Shown one piece after another: positions 23,715-32,213 of a stretch of 47,225 nucleotides of DNA. The DNA is taken from NCBI GenBank assembly GCA_964512045.1, contig CAZEJK010000013.1:1-47225 (forward strand), in the 5' to 3' direction. Below the pieces are notes generated by a model. It was given only the letters and a program-made list of their open reading frames with translations. It had not been told where the DNA came from and searched no databases. Source of the stretch: CAZEJK01 sp964512045. GTDB lineage: Bacteria; Acidobacteriota; Thermoanaerobaculia; Thermoanaerobaculales; Sulfomarinibacteraceae. The position numbers and the translations under genes were made by a program. Each line of letters opens with the position of its first letter. Position 1 is the first letter of the stretch.

Positions 23715-25091
23715 CTACGGCCTTGCGACACCTGCAGATCGCGGCTCTGTTCGGCCATAGTAGGTGTTCAGGTTGACAGGAAAGATCTCCATCAGCTGCT
23801 GATGGATCTCTGCGGTGTAGACGCTGGCGGGGTTGGAGAGCACGGTTGGGTCGCTGGCGCCAGAGCTCGCGCTGCAGTCACCGCCTCCGCACATGATGTC
23901 GAACATGTCCACCTGCTCGATGTCGGTGCCCATGTTTTCGTTAAGGTACTCAATGATGTTCAGAGCAACCAGTCCATAGCCGATCCGCTGCGGGTGGACT
24001 CCATCGTAGGAGAAGATCCCGCCGGTCAGGAAATCGGTGGTCAGGTCGAAGGCACCGATCACCCAACCCTCGCGATGGATCTCGTCGAATATGGCATTGA
24101 TGTCGAGCACGTGCGCACCAGTGGCTGCGGCCACGTCAGCGATCACCTGGTTGAAGGACGCAATCCGCTGGTTGATGACCTCGATCTCGGCTGGGCGAAG
24201 GACGACGCCCGGAATCACCTGACCGCCGACGATCTGCAGGTCTTCGGGCAACGGTTGTCCGGTGCCGCCCAGCTCGGCAGGGATCCCGATGCCCTGGGCG
24301 AGCAGGCTCGAAGCACCGAGGGTGACGTAGGCGTCAGCCGGAAGCGGTCCGTTGGAGCCGATCAGCGGGACCTGAGTGCCGTCCGGGAGCGTCACGAACG
24401 GGTCGATGGTGGTGACGAACGGGATGACGCTGGCATCCGGCAGGTTGAGCAGGAGAATATCGGCACTGGTGTTCTGTGCCAGAGCGCCAATCGCCTGCGT
24501 GTACAGCTGGCCGAAGATGTCCACGGGTGTCATGGTCATGCCTTCGATCGGAGTGGCTGCGAGGACCGCCGAGAGCACATCGTTGTTACCGATCCAGACT
24601 GTCACGAACGTGGGATCTTGCCCGATCGCCTGGAACAGGGCAGGGTTCTGCCCGTCACGCAAAATCAGATCATGGAACAGGTTGTCCGTGTTGCCGGCGA
24701 CAAAGTTCTGGATATCGCCGGTGGTATTGATCATGTCGTTGAGCGTCGCGCCAGGGATTCCCAGGTTGTTGTACGGCCCCGGAAGCTGAGCGTTCAACGG
24801 CATCCCGAACTGGTCACCTGCCGGCACGAGGGTCGGGGCCAGGTTCGCGAGCTCGAGGACGATCGGGATTCCAGGATCACTGATGATCGGCTGCTCGAAG
24901 GGCAGCGACAACGCCTTTCGGGCAACCAAAGCAGGGTATGAGCCCTGCTGGTAAAACTCGGTCAAACCGTTCGCGGCAAACCCGGCGGTGAGACTGTCTC
25001 CCAACGCCACGTACCGGCTCAGGTCCACCTGCGCCAGTGCGGGGCTTGCAGCGAGCAGTGCAATCGTGGCTACGATGGCAGCACGCTTCAT
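23715..25091 (-). CDS. Secreted GDSL/SGNH-family esterase or lipase
   Basis: A 458-residue exported hydrolase with a signal peptide (residues 1-20, MKRAAIVATIALLAASPALA). The SGNH blocks are complete: the nucleophile serine in YVALGDSLTAG, the oxyanion-hole block in VTVWIGNND, and the catalytic Asp/His in SYDGVHPQRIGYG. The large insert between blocks makes it longer than a minimal SGNH enzyme. ATG 25091 has GGGAGGAA about 5 bases upstream; a slightly longer in-frame start would put charged residues before the signal peptide. It begins 23 bases after the stop of the FadL-type gene. The pair suggests that ester lipids are cut outside the cell or in the periplasm and the products taken up through the FadL channel. 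Confidence 0.9.
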   Translation of the reverse strand: MKRAAIVATIALLAASPALAQVDLSRYVALGDSLTAGFAANGLTEFYQQGSYPALVARKALSLPFEQPIISDPGIPIVLELANLAPTLVPAGDQFGMPLNAQLPGPYNNLGIPGATLNDMINTTGDIQNFVAGNTDNLFHDLILRDGQNPALFQAIGQDPTFVTVWIGNNDVLSAVLAATPIEGMTMTPVDIFGQLYTQAIGALAQNTSADILLLNLPDASVIPFVTTIDPFVTLPDGTQVPLIGSNGPLPADAYVTLGASSLLAQGIGIPAELGGTGQPLPEDLQIVGGQVIPGVVLRPAEIEVINQRIASFNQVIADVAAATGAHVLDINAIFDEIHREGWVIGAFDLTTDFLTGGIFSYDGVHPQRIGYGLVALNIIEYLNENMGTDIEQVDMFDIMCGGGDCSASSGASDPTVLSNPASVYTAEIHQQLMEIFPVNLNTYYGRTEPRSAGVARP

Positions 25092-25114
25092 GCTATTCCT
25101 CCCTCTCTGTCTCA

Positions 25115-26413
25115 TCAGAACGTCATTCCAATGGTGACACCGAACAGGTTGGCAAGGGTCTCGTAGTTGCCGTTATAACGATCGTAGCTTTCACCATCGG
25201 TTCCCCGATCGTCGAACGGCAGGTAGAGCCAGCCCACGTCGATCCATGTCCGGTCGTGTGTCCAGCCGACTCCGATGGAGTAGCCGGTTCTGTCGGCGTC
25301 CCCGAGGAGGGGGGACATCGACTCCTTCGGCTGCGGCGTTTCGTCGAAAAGCAGGCCGCCGCGCAATGCCCACTTCTCGCTGAGGCGGTACTCGGCGCCG
25401 ATCCGGTACTGCTCTGTGTCCTCGTAGTTCTCGAGCACGCTGCTGCTGAGGTCCGGTCGGGTCGGGAACGTGATCGGCAGCTCGTCGAACACGGACCAGC
25501 CCTGGGCGCCGTAGGACGCACTGACGGTCCACGTTTCGTTCGACCACGCCAGCCCGATGGACAGGTAGTCCGGAAACTCGATGGCGGTCTCGAGCGGGAT
25601 GTTCTCGCCAAACGGTAACGCCTCAGCGAGGAGAGCATCGTAGTCGTCGTAACCTGTCAAGTACTGAGTGAAGGACGCTTCCCCCTCGAACTCGATCTCG
25701 ATGGCCGAGCGGTACGAGGCGCCGAATGAGAAGCCACCGCCCAGCTTCAGCATGAGCCCGGCGTTCCACCCGAAGTCGCCGTTGCCCAGTCCGTCGGTGA
25801 ACATATGGACCTGACCGATGTCGGTGAGCTGCTGGGTGTAGGGGTTGATCTGGCCGATGGAGCGTGTCAAATCGATCTGCGCGGCGGCGTAGTCGAGCCC
25901 AACGGCGATCGACGCCATCTCTGAGACCTTGTAGGAAAAGTTGAAGTTTGCGTTGTACATCTTGAGGTCGACACGCTTGCTGATGAATCGGCCCGGAAAG
26001 TCGTCCGGCCACCATGTCCCCAGGCCGTACGGCGTGTAGAGCCCGCCACCGAAGGTGATCTTCTCGTTGATCGGCATCACGAGGTAGATATGCGGTGGAT
26101 AGAACAGCTGGTCTTCTTGAGTCCCCGAGTACCCGAGGCCCGGGTACGGAGGTACGCCTTCGAAGTCCTGCTGAGGAATGATAAAGGTCACGCCGCTCTG
26201 GATCTGGACCCCTTCCCGCTGCTGAAAAGACAGACCTGCCGGGTTCCAATAGATCGCCGACGGGTCGTCTGCAACGGCTGTCATGGCTCCGCCCATGGCC
26301 ATGCCGCGGTTGCCGTGCTCGAAGAGAGCAAACCCGGCACCCCAGACAAGCCCCGGCAGGACCAATAGCCCTGTGACGATGGCTCCGCAACGCATCCAAT
26401 AGCTCGTGGTCAC
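25115..26413 (-). CDS. FadL/OMPP1-type outer-membrane channel
   Basis: A 432-residue outer-membrane beta-barrel of the FadL/TodX family, which takes up long-chain fatty acids and other hydrophobic compounds. The family N-terminus is plain after a signal peptide: GAGFALFEHGNRGMAMGGA, then TAVADDPSAIYWNPAGLSF. The sequence then alternates like a barrel and ends in a terminal phenylalanine (FGVTIGMTF), as expected for insertion by the BAM machine. The start is GTG at 26413, chosen because AAGGAGG lies 6 bases upstream. It is the first gene of an operon with the esterase and has a good promoter at 26451-26479. Confidence 0.92.
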   Translation of the reverse strand: MTTSYWMRCGAIVTGLLVLPGLVWGAGFALFEHGNRGMAMGGAMTAVADDPSAIYWNPAGLSFQQREGVQIQSGVTFIIPQQDFEGVPPYPGLGYSGTQEDQLFYPPHIYLVMPINEKITFGGGLYTPYGLGTWWPDDFPGRFISKRVDLKMYNANFNFSYKVSEMASIAVGLDYAAAQIDLTRSIGQINPYTQQLTDIGQVHMFTDGLGNGDFGWNAGLMLKLGGGFSFGASYRSAIEIEFEGEASFTQYLTGYDDYDALLAEALPFGENIPLETAIEFPDYLSIGLAWSNETWTVSASYGAQGWSVFDELPITFPTRPDLSSSVLENYEDTEQYRIGAEYRLSEKWALRGGLLFDETPQPKESMSPLLGDADRTGYSIGVGWTHDRTWIDVGWLYLPFDDRGTDGESYDRYNGNYETLANLFGVTIGMTF

Positions 26414-26450
26414 ATCGAACCTCCTTCCCCTCCTGGTTACTTCGCACCCC

Positions 26451-26479
26451 ATGCTAGTCCTCGTCCCTGAGGCAGTCAA
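26451..26479 (-). promoter_or_regulatory. Promoter of the FadL-esterase operon
   Basis: On the minus strand TTGACT (26479-26474) and TAGCAT (26456-26451) are exactly 17 bases apart. Transcription would start near 26444, about 31 bases before the GTG, with the ribosome site in between. Confidence 0.65.
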
Positions 26480-26527
26480 CCGAACGCAGCGCGCTGCGAA
26501 GACGCTTCTCGTGTCGGGGGGTGCCAC

Positions 26528-26556
26528 TCGACGAGGTGTGTCGCGGAGGCTACACT
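26528..26556 (+). promoter_or_regulatory. Promoter of the LolC/E-like gene, leaderless start
   Basis: TCGACG (26528-26533) and TACACT (26551-26556) are 17 bases apart. The -10 box ends 6 bases before the GTG at 26563, with no ribosome site between them. Confidence 0.5.
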
Positions 26557-26562
26557 GCGCGG

Positions 26563-27756
26563 GTGCAACTCGAGATCGAGCTGGCGGCTCGCTTTCTGCG
26601 ACGACGATCCGGAGGACTGCTCCGCGGGACCTCCTGGGCAGCCCTCGGAGGGATCGCCCTGGGGACGGCGTCGCTGATGATTACGCTGGCGTTGATGACG
26701 GGGTACCAGGCGGCCATCGCGCGCGCTCTCGCGTCGGGCAATGCGCACATGGTGGCGCTGTCGCCGGCTCGGCTGTCGCCTTCGGAGGCGGACCAGCTCG
26801 TTCAACGGATTCGCGCGATCGAAGGAGTGGTGCGGGCCGCCAAGGTGACCTATGTCGCCGGTCTCGCAGACGACGAGACGAATCGCTCGCGGCCGCTACC
26901 GGTCGTTGTCAAAGCGGTAGACTCCCCGCCGCCTTTCGCGGAGATCGAAGAGTGGCCGGAGTCGGGAGACCTCCCCCCGGTTCTGCTTGGCCAGCGCCTG
27001 ATGGAGCGTTTGCAGCTCCGCAGGGGCGATCATATGACGGTTCGACTGCCCCCAAAGGCCGGGTCGTGGTTGGTGCCCAGCCTTCGCCTGAGGGTTGCGG
27101 GGAGCTTCCAGCTGGCGTTCAGCGAGTTCGATGAGCGCTGGCTTCTCACGCCGCTGGATGCCGTGTTGACGTCAGACCCGAGCCTGGGTGTTGCGGGCGT
27201 GGAGGTGGAGGTTGCTGACGCGATGAGGGTCGGTAGCGTTCGAAGTCGCCTCGAGGATGTGGCCTCGGAGACGGTGGTCACGGACTGGCGCGAGATGAAC
27301 TCGGCTTTGTTTGCCGCGCTGCGCTGGCAGACGCTGTCGTTGTTCGTCGTCCTGAGCCTGGTGATCGCAGTCGCATCATTTCAAGTGAGCTCGGCAATGG
27401 TTGTGCTGGCTATCGAGAAGCGACGATCAACCGGAGTCCTGCAGGCGTTGGGGCTGCCGGTCTTCCGGCTGCGCCGAATCCTGATTTTGGTCGGGACCTT
27501 TCTCGGTTGCGGTGGTGTTGCTATCGGCATGGCTGTCGGACTGGTTACCTGCGAGCTGTTGACACGGCTTCGAGTGGTGCGGTTTCCACCAGGGCTGGCG
27601 GAGGTGTACATGGTGGACGCCATCCCGTTCGAGGTTGCTCCAGGTGCTGCTCTTGCTGTTGCGGCGGTGGGAGTGCTCCTGGTCTGGCTCGCATCGCTCT
27701 GGCCGGCGTGGCGGGCCGCCAAGGTGGAGCCTGTCCGTGCTCTCAAGGCGGTGTGA
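26563..27756 (+). CDS. LolC/LolE-like ABC transporter permease (FtsX fold)
   Basis: A 397-residue inner-membrane permease of the FtsX/MacB superfamily, closest to LolC/LolE, which pull lipoproteins out of the inner membrane for transfer to LolA. One N-terminal helix (about 22-45) is followed by a large periplasmic domain (about 50-255) and three C-terminal helices. The N-terminus LEIELAARFLRRRSGG is typical of this group, as is the EKRRSTGVLQALGLP loop after the second helix. The start is GTG at 26563: it begins the conserved N-terminus and lies 6 bases after a -10 box, so the message is probably leaderless. The matching ATPase LolD is not adjacent. Confidence 0.85.
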   Translation: MQLEIELAARFLRRRSGGLLRGTSWAALGGIALGTASLMITLALMTGYQAAIARALASGNAHMVALSPARLSPSEADQLVQRIRAIEGVVRAAKVTYVAGLADDETNRSRPLPVVVKAVDSPPPFAEIEEWPESGDLPPVLLGQRLMERLQLRRGDHMTVRLPPKAGSWLVPSLRLRVAGSFQLAFSEFDERWLLTPLDAVLTSDPSLGVAGVEVEVADAMRVGSVRSRLEDVASETVVTDWREMNSALFAALRWQTLSLFVVLSLVIAVASFQVSSAMVVLAIEKRRSTGVLQALGLPVFRLRRILILVGTFLGCGGVAIGMAVGLVTCELLTRLRVVRFPPGLAEVYMVDAIPFEVAPGAALAVAAVGVLLVWLASLWPAWRAAKVEPVRALKAV

Positions 27757-27901
27757 ACCGTGGCGGCGGCACACCATTTTCGTCAAACGGCGCGGTCGGT
27801 GCGCCGTGATAGGTGACGACGGTGCGTTCGCTCAGCAGCATCTTGGCTTCAGGCTCGAACCGATTCGCATGTGGCCCGGGGCGGTGGTATGACGTCAACA
27901 C
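27743..27901 (-). CDS. Possible 52-residue protein between two forward genes
   Basis: A reverse open frame fills the 180-base gap between the LolC/E-like gene and the M23 peptidase gene. It starts at GTG 27901 with GGAG 5 bases upstream and ends 14 bases inside the tail of the permease gene. The predicted protein is rich in Pro, His and aromatic residues (SYHRPGPHANRFEPEA, TVVTYHGAPTAPFDENG), not obviously a shadow of another frame, and has no membrane helix. I do not recognise a family. The size and the lack of a clear promoter keep confidence low. Confidence 0.25.
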   Translation of the reverse strand: MLTSYHRPGPHANRFEPEAKMLLSERTVVTYHGAPTAPFDENGVPPPRFTPP

Positions 27902-27935
27902 CGTCGCTCCAGTGTGACGTGGAGACTCCGAGATC

Positions 27936-28955
27936 GTGTACGAGCTGCAGTTCCATCCTGCCGACATCCGCAAGAAGGTCCGATACTTCTTTGTCACGCC
28001 GCGCCTCGTCCGGTGGTTCATCGTCGTAGGCGGTACGGTTGGAGTCACGCTGGTACTCGGGTTGGCGATGCTCCCGTTCGGCGTGCGGTCGTTGATGATG
28101 AGCTCAGAGCTCCATCTCGCTCGCCACCAGAACGAGCTGCAGCTGAAGATTCTCGAAGAGAGGGTCAGCAGAGTTCTTGCGCTCCAAAAGAGTGTGGACC
28201 AGGCGCGAAGGTTGCAGAATCGTATCGGGTTCATTCTCGGTGTGACGTTCGTCGGCTCGAGCGGAGGGGGCTTCCCAGAGAAAGTCCCCGAGGATCTGGC
28301 GCTTCCGGAATCTCAGCTGGCAGTACGTCGTGCGGCACATCTGCAGACCGGCTCGAAGGCGCTGTTGACCCTGACCTCAGAGCTCGAGGTGTTTGCCAAG
28401 GAGCATGCGGGGCTCCTGCAGACGGTTCCCTCAGTCAGCCCTCTGCCTGTCGGATCGTTCGTACTGACGTCGGCGTTCGGAGAGCGGACGTCGCCGTTCA
28501 CCGGAGAGAGGGACTTTCACGCTGGCATTGATCTCGCGGCTCGGATCGGCGTGCCGGTGCGCGCTGTCGGTGCAGGGAAGGTTGTGTATGCAGGGCGATT
28601 CCCTCTGAGCCGGAACGTTCGATGGTGGCGTTACGGCAATGTGGTCATCCTGCAGCACGGACGCCGCTACGTCTCGGTATATGCTCACCTGAACGACATC
28701 TCGGTCAGGAGGTGGGCGAAAGTCGAGCGCGGGGAGAAGATCGGAACCGTTGGGAGTACTGGCTGGAGCACCGCATCGCACTTGCACTTCGAAGTCAGAG
28801 TGATTCCCGAAAACGGAGGGGAGCCCGAACCACTCGACCCGCGAATCTTCATCCTGAACTACCGTTGGTCCGATGACGAGGCGCTGCTGGCGGCCATGCG
28901 CGCGGCTCCGGTGCCCGAGTTCGATCCGCTGCCTCGGTCCGCCGGTGTCAGCTGA
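27936..28955 (+). CDS. Membrane-anchored M23 (LytM) murein peptidase
   Basis: A 339-residue peptidoglycan endopeptidase. A short cytoplasmic start, one membrane helix (about 24-46) and a coiled-coil region (about 55-90) precede an LytM/M23 zinc domain (about 180-310). Zinc ligands are complete: His195 and Asp199 in FHAGID, and His284 in SHLHFEV, with His282 as catalytic partner. An active enzyme is therefore expected, unlike the degenerate LytM regulators such as EnvC. GTG 27936 was used because it precedes the helix at the usual distance, with GGAG 11 bases upstream. It stands alone and probably acts in cell-wall growth or division. Confidence 0.9.
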   Translation: MYELQFHPADIRKKVRYFFVTPRLVRWFIVVGGTVGVTLVLGLAMLPFGVRSLMMSSELHLARHQNELQLKILEERVSRVLALQKSVDQARRLQNRIGFILGVTFVGSSGGGFPEKVPEDLALPESQLAVRRAAHLQTGSKALLTLTSELEVFAKEHAGLLQTVPSVSPLPVGSFVLTSAFGERTSPFTGERDFHAGIDLAARIGVPVRAVGAGKVVYAGRFPLSRNVRWWRYGNVVILQHGRRYVSVYAHLNDISVRRWAKVERGEKIGTVGSTGWSTASHLHFEVRVIPENGGEPEPLDPRIFILNYRWSDDEALLAAMRAAPVPEFDPLPRSAGVS

Positions 28956-29186
28956 CCGTGTCATCTGACATAGCATCGCCGGTGATGTGTCCGAGCTGCG
29001 AGGCGGAGCGGGATCCTCCTCCTGGGAGGAGGAACGCCCCTGGCCGCTGAGCTGACTCGGTGACGAGACGGGCTGTGTCGAGCCTGAGCTGTGTCCTGTT
29101 GTGATGAAGAGTGTTGACTTTCCCTTTGCACCATGTTCCGTCGCTGTCGTCGACGTGGTACCCTGCCCCGCGATCGGGGAGGGAAG

Positions 29187-30332
29187 ATGACCTCAGAAGT
29201 AGCACGCACACCGTTGTACGAACAGCACATCGCAGCGGGCGGAAGGATGGTTGCGTTCGCCGGTTTCGAGCTTCCGGTGCAGTACACGTCGGTCACCGAG
29301 GAACACCTTGCGGTGAGGTCGAAGGCCGGGCTGTTCGATGTCTCGCATATGGGAGAGATCTTCGTCGTTGGCGAGCGGGCGTTCGACTTCATCCAGACCA
29401 TCTCCTGCAACGACCACAGCAAGATGGTCATAGGGCGGGCGCAGTACACCGGGCTCATGTACCCGGAAGGGACCTTCGTCGACGACATGCTCGTCCACAA
29501 GATGGCGGAGGACGAGTACCTGCTGGTCGTCAATGCCGCCAACTGCGCCAAGGACTTCGAGTACCTGCGGCGGGTGGCTTCTGACTTTGAAGGTGCTCAC
29601 GTCGAGAACCGCTCGGACGCGTGGGCACAGCTTGCGGTGCAAGGGCCGGAGGCGTTCGGGATTGTTCAGGCTCTGACCGGGGTGGAGCTCGGAGAGATCA
29701 AGTACTACCGCTTCACCTGGGGTGACGTGGCCGGTCGCCGTTGTCTGATCGCCCGCACCGGCTATACGGGCGAGGACGGCTTCGAGCTGTACAGCGATCC
29801 CGCTGATGCGCCAGCGATCTGGGAGGCCGTGTTGGCCGAAGGCCGCCCGAAAGGTCTCGTGCCAGCTGGGCTCGGAGCCCGCGACACGCTCCGCCTCGAG
29901 GCGGGTATGGCGTTGTACGGAAACGATATCGACGCGACGACGACACCGATTGAAGCCAACCTGGGGTGGATCGTCAAGCTACCGAAAGGCGACTTCATCG
30001 GGCGGGATGTGATCGAGCGGCAGGTGGAAGAGGGCGTGGATCGTTGTCTGATCGGCTTCGAGATGGTGGACCGCGGTATCGCTCGGCACGGCTACCCGAT
30101 CTACACGGGCGAGGATGCCTTCTCTGTGCCGACCGAAGACACTGAGGCGAGCGGTGTCGTCACATCCGGAACCCACTCTCCGACATTGGGGAAGGCGATC
30201 GGTATGGCGTATCTCCCGCCTGCTTCAGCGGAGGTCGGTACCGAGTTTGCCATCGATACTCGCGGAAAGAGGCGGCGTGCCAGGGTCGTGGAGATGCCGT
30301 TCTACTCCCGAAAAAAGAAGAAGTCGAAGTGA
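29187..30332 (+). CDS. gcvT: Glycine cleavage system T protein (aminomethyltransferase)
   Basis: A 381-residue GcvT. It takes the aminomethyl group from lipoyl GcvH, releases ammonia and gives 5,10-methylene-tetrahydrofolate. Recognisable blocks are TPLYEQHIAAGGRMVAFAGF, the Asp-bearing LFDVSHMGEI, the folate-site region GYTGEDGFELY, and LGARDTLRLEAGMALYGND. ATG 29187 was selected because GGGGAGGGA precedes it and the conserved N-terminus starts there; the longer frame begins with an arginine-rich run without similarity. First gene of gcvT-gcvH-gcvPA-gcvPB. The 231-base upstream gap was checked for the glycine riboswitch pattern and none was seen. Confidence 0.96.
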   Translation: MTSEVARTPLYEQHIAAGGRMVAFAGFELPVQYTSVTEEHLAVRSKAGLFDVSHMGEIFVVGERAFDFIQTISCNDHSKMVIGRAQYTGLMYPEGTFVDDMLVHKMAEDEYLLVVNAANCAKDFEYLRRVASDFEGAHVENRSDAWAQLAVQGPEAFGIVQALTGVELGEIKYYRFTWGDVAGRRCLIARTGYTGEDGFELYSDPADAPAIWEAVLAEGRPKGLVPAGLGARDTLRLEAGMALYGNDIDATTTPIEANLGWIVKLPKGDFIGRDVIERQVEEGVDRCLIGFEMVDRGIARHGYPIYTGEDAFSVPTEDTEASGVVTSGTHSPTLGKAIGMAYLPPASAEVGTEFAIDTRGKRRRARVVEMPFYSRKKKKSK

Positions 30333-30471
30333 TGTGCGTTTCGAGGCAGGTGTCATCACCGTCGAGAACGGTTTGAAGCGAAGTCCGTACCAGCAGCGTT
30401 CGAAGGCTGCAACCGGTCAACACAGGGAACGGTCGGCCAGTGAGGTCGGCGCGGCATGAAGGAGGGCTGAG

Positions 30472-30855
30472 ATGTCGGTACCGAAGGATCTCGTCTATAC
30501 CAAGAGCCATGAGTGGGTGCGCCTCGCGTCAGGTGAAGCGACCATGGGCATCACCCATCACGCCCAAGACCAGCTCGGCGAGGTGGTGTTCGTCGAAATG
30601 CCGGAGGTGGGCATCGAGGTTGCCGCAGGTGACGAGCTTGGCTCGCTCGAGTCTGTAAAGGCGGTCGCCGACTTCTTCGCGCCCGTCGCTGGATCGGTTT
30701 CCGATGTCAACACTCGTCTGGAGGATGAGCCCGAGCTGGTGAACACCGATCCGTATGGTGAAGGTTGGCTGGTCAAGTTCGGAAACGCTGAGAAGCCGGA
30801 TGGCCTTCTTTCTCCTGAAGAGTACGAGGCCTTTCTGGCGGAGGAGCAGACCTGA
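30472..30855 (+). CDS. gcvH: Glycine cleavage system H protein (lipoyl carrier)
   Basis: A 127-residue lipoyl carrier that shuttles the aminomethyl group between the P, T and L proteins. The lipoylated lysine is Lys63 in GSLESVKAVADFFAPVAG. The N-terminus (YTKSHEWVRL) and the C-terminal GEGWLVKF block are typical. GAAGGAGGG lies about 6 bases before the ATG. A 139-base gap separates it from gcvT without a terminator-like hairpin, so the two are likely cotranscribed. The stop overlaps the gcvPA start (TGATG). No lipoamide dehydrogenase gene is present in the window. Confidence 0.97.
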   Translation: MSVPKDLVYTKSHEWVRLASGEATMGITHHAQDQLGEVVFVEMPEVGIEVAAGDELGSLESVKAVADFFAPVAGSVSDVNTRLEDEPELVNTDPYGEGWLVKFGNAEKPDGLLSPEEYEAFLAEEQT

Positions 30856-32213
30856 TGCATCCATGGATCGGTGCCGGTCCAGACGACCGGCGGCGGATTC
30901 TCGATGAGCTCGGTGTGAACTCGGTGGATGACCTTTTCCGATCACTGCCCGAGGAGGTAACAGTTGATCGGATTTCGATGCCGGAAGGCTGCGACGAGGC
31001 GACAGTAGCTGACGAGCTGGGCCGGATCGCGATGATGAGCACGACCCTCGGGTGCCAACCCAGCTTTCTCGGTGCCGGTGCGTACCGACACGTGCAACCG
31101 AGCGTGGTCGACGCCGTGCTGTCGCGGGCGGAGTTCTTCACATCCTACACGCCCTACCAGCCCGAGATCACGCAGGGTACCCTCCAGGCAATCTTCGAGT
31201 TTCAAACCATGATCTGCCAGCTCACCGGCTGCGATATCGCCAACGCGTCGCTTTATGACGGCGCCACGTCGCTTGTCGAAGCGATACTCATGGCCCATCG
31301 CGTCTTCCGGGGCAAGCGGTCGCGTGTGCTGGTGGCGGAGACGGTTCATCCGTTGTACCGCAGGTCGCTGGCGACATACCTCGAGCCACTCGGGATTCGG
31401 CACGAAACCGTACCCTGCGGTGGAGACGGTCGGATCGATGCTGCGGGTCTGGAAGCACTGCTTGCGGACGACGTCTGCTGCGTCGCCGTGCAATCGCCGA
31501 GCTTCGTCGGTGTGATCGAGGATCTCCCCGGGCTCGAGCAACAGATTCACGCCTCCGGTGCGATGGCAATCCATGTTGTGGCCGAGGCTGCTTCCCTCGG
31601 TCTTCTGCGGGGTGGAGGTGCATACGGTTACGACATCGTGTGCGGAGAGGCGCAGTCGTTTGGGCTGCCGGTGGGCTTCGGGGGGCCGCATCTCGGCTTC
31701 TTCGCGTGCTCAGAGAAGCACAAGAGACAGATGCCAGGTCGTCTCGTGGGTCAGAGCGTGGACGCCGATGGACAACGAGCTTTCTGTCTGACCCTCTCGA
31801 CGCGGGAGCAGCATATTCGCCGCGGCAAGGCGACATCCAACATCTGCACAAACCACGGGCTCATGGCGCTGGCTGCCACAGTGTGGTTCCAGGCATTGGG
31901 CGGTACAGGGTTCACCGAGCTGGCTCGCGCATGCCATGCCCGTGCCGAGGACCTGAAACGGCGTATCGCGGAATCGGTTCCGGGATGGGAGGTGCAGTTC
32001 CCGTCCTCGGCGACGTTCAACGAGCTTCTGGTAACGGGCCCCGCAGGCGGTGAGGAGCTCGTCGAACGATTGCTCTGCGAGGGCGTCTTGGCTGGCGTTC
32101 CGTCACGGCGTTGGGGAGGGAGCTGGCCGGATGGCGTGCTGATGGCAACGACGGAGCTGACGTCGGATGCTGAGGTGGAGGCGCTTCTGGGCGCCATGGG
32201 GAGGGTGTCATGA
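30855..32213 (+). CDS. gcvPA: Glycine dehydrogenase (decarboxylating) subunit 1
   Basis: A 452-residue alpha subunit of the split P protein, which decarboxylates glycine with pyridoxal phosphate and loads the aminomethyl group on GcvH. It corresponds to the N-terminal half of single-chain GcvP. Typical segments are FLGAGAYRHVQPSVVDAVLS, FFTSYTPYQPEITQGTLQAI and SLYDGATSLVEA. It does not carry the cofactor lysine, which is on subunit 2. Overlaps by TGATG with gcvH upstream and by ATGA with gcvPB downstream, consistent with equal synthesis of both halves. Confidence 0.96.
   Translation: MHPWIGAGPDDRRRILDELGVNSVDDLFRSLPEEVTVDRISMPEGCDEATVADELGRIAMMSTTLGCQPSFLGAGAYRHVQPSVVDAVLSRAEFFTSYTPYQPEITQGTLQAIFEFQTMICQLTGCDIANASLYDGATSLVEAILMAHRVFRGKRSRVLVAETVHPLYRRSLATYLEPLGIRHETVPCGGDGRIDAAGLEALLADDVCCVAVQSPSFVGVIEDLPGLEQQIHASGAMAIHVVAEAASLGLLRGGGAYGYDIVCGEAQSFGLPVGFGGPHLGFFACSEKHKRQMPGRLVGQSVDADGQRAFCLTLSTREQHIRRGKATSNICTNHGLMALAATVWFQALGGTGFTELARACHARAEDLKRRIAESVPGWEVQFPSSATFNELLVTGPAGGEELVERLLCEGVLAGVPSRRWGGSWPDGVLMATTELTSDAEVEALLGAMGRVS

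Noticed and set aside
28956..29186. Glycine riboswitch before gcvT
   Set aside because: The conserved glycine-aptamer core pattern was not found. The only structure is a C/T-rich and G/A-rich self-complementary stretch at 29014-29033.
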